A DNA stretch of 38,493 bases from Hemicentrotus pulcherrimus (lineage: Eukaryota; Echinodermata; Echinoidea; Camarodonta; Strongylocentrotidae). Positions 38,449-38,493 of this stretch are shown here, piece by piece. How positions within the stretch are numbered: position 1 is the first letter of the stretch; each line of letters starts with the position of its first letter. Under the pieces are notes generated by a model. That model was not told where the DNA came from. It worked only from the letters and a program-made list of their open reading frames with translations, and did no database searches. The stretch covers positions 413,186 to 451,678 of the forward strand of contig BEXV01000014.1 of the NCBI GenBank assembly GCA_003118195.1, read 5' to 3'. The translations under genes were made by a program, and so were the position numbers.

Positions 38449-38493
38449 TTATGATATCAAATCCTATGGTAATAATACTCAGTTTTTATATAG

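Overview
The window is eukaryotic genomic DNA: AT-rich, with small exons bounded by GT..AG, long introns and many short dispersed repeats. The proteins it encodes and its repeat content (MITEs, SINE/LINE tails, poly-G/poly-C runs at assembly breaks) suggest a marine invertebrate deuterostome, most likely an echinoderm of the sea-urchin type. That species call is inference. I rebuilt three protein-coding genes by hand, following splice sites and reading phase from exon to exon.

Region 1 (1 to about 21.7 kb, + strand) is the 3' part of an ANKFN1 gene (ankyrin repeat and fibronectin type III domain protein; orthologue of Drosophila wide awake and mouse Nmf9). Thirteen phase-compatible coding exons between 4392 and 16985 give 677 codons before the final TAG. 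They hold the end of the FN3 domain, the long family-specific middle region and a C-terminal Ras-association-like domain. Exons for the ankyrin repeats lie upstream of the window. One exon has an in-frame TAA (10716-10718) inside otherwise well-preserved coding sequence. A probable 3' UTR of about 4.7 kb ends near an AATAAA at 21683 and carries three Pumilio-type UGUANAUA sites just before it. A purine-only minisatellite follows (about 21.74-22.35 kb).

Region 2 (about 23.1-29.85 kb, + strand) is a three-exon gene I do not recognise. Its model is 649 aa: a compact, mostly helical N-terminal part and a long basic Ser/Pro-rich C-terminal exon. Intron 1 is full of tandem and inverted repeats and contains the 637-base N gap (26496-27132).

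Region 3 (32.1 kb to the end, - strand) is the C-terminal 434 residues of ECD (ecdysoneless/SGT1 homologue) in eight phase-consistent exons. Its N-terminus lies beyond 38493. The unknown gene and ECD are convergent, with about 2.3 kb of repeat-bearing DNA between them. ECD introns hold a LINE 3' end, a MITE, a long hairpin and a pair of about 180-bp inverted copies flanking four internal exons, an arrangement that could favour exon circularisation.

The points most worth a second look are the premature TAA in ANKFN1, the inverted pair around ECD exons, the Pumilio-site cluster, the uncharacterised three-exon gene, the over-represented TACCGGTA palindrome and the three intronic hairpins. I found no prokaryotic system, CRISPR array, rRNA or intact tRNA.
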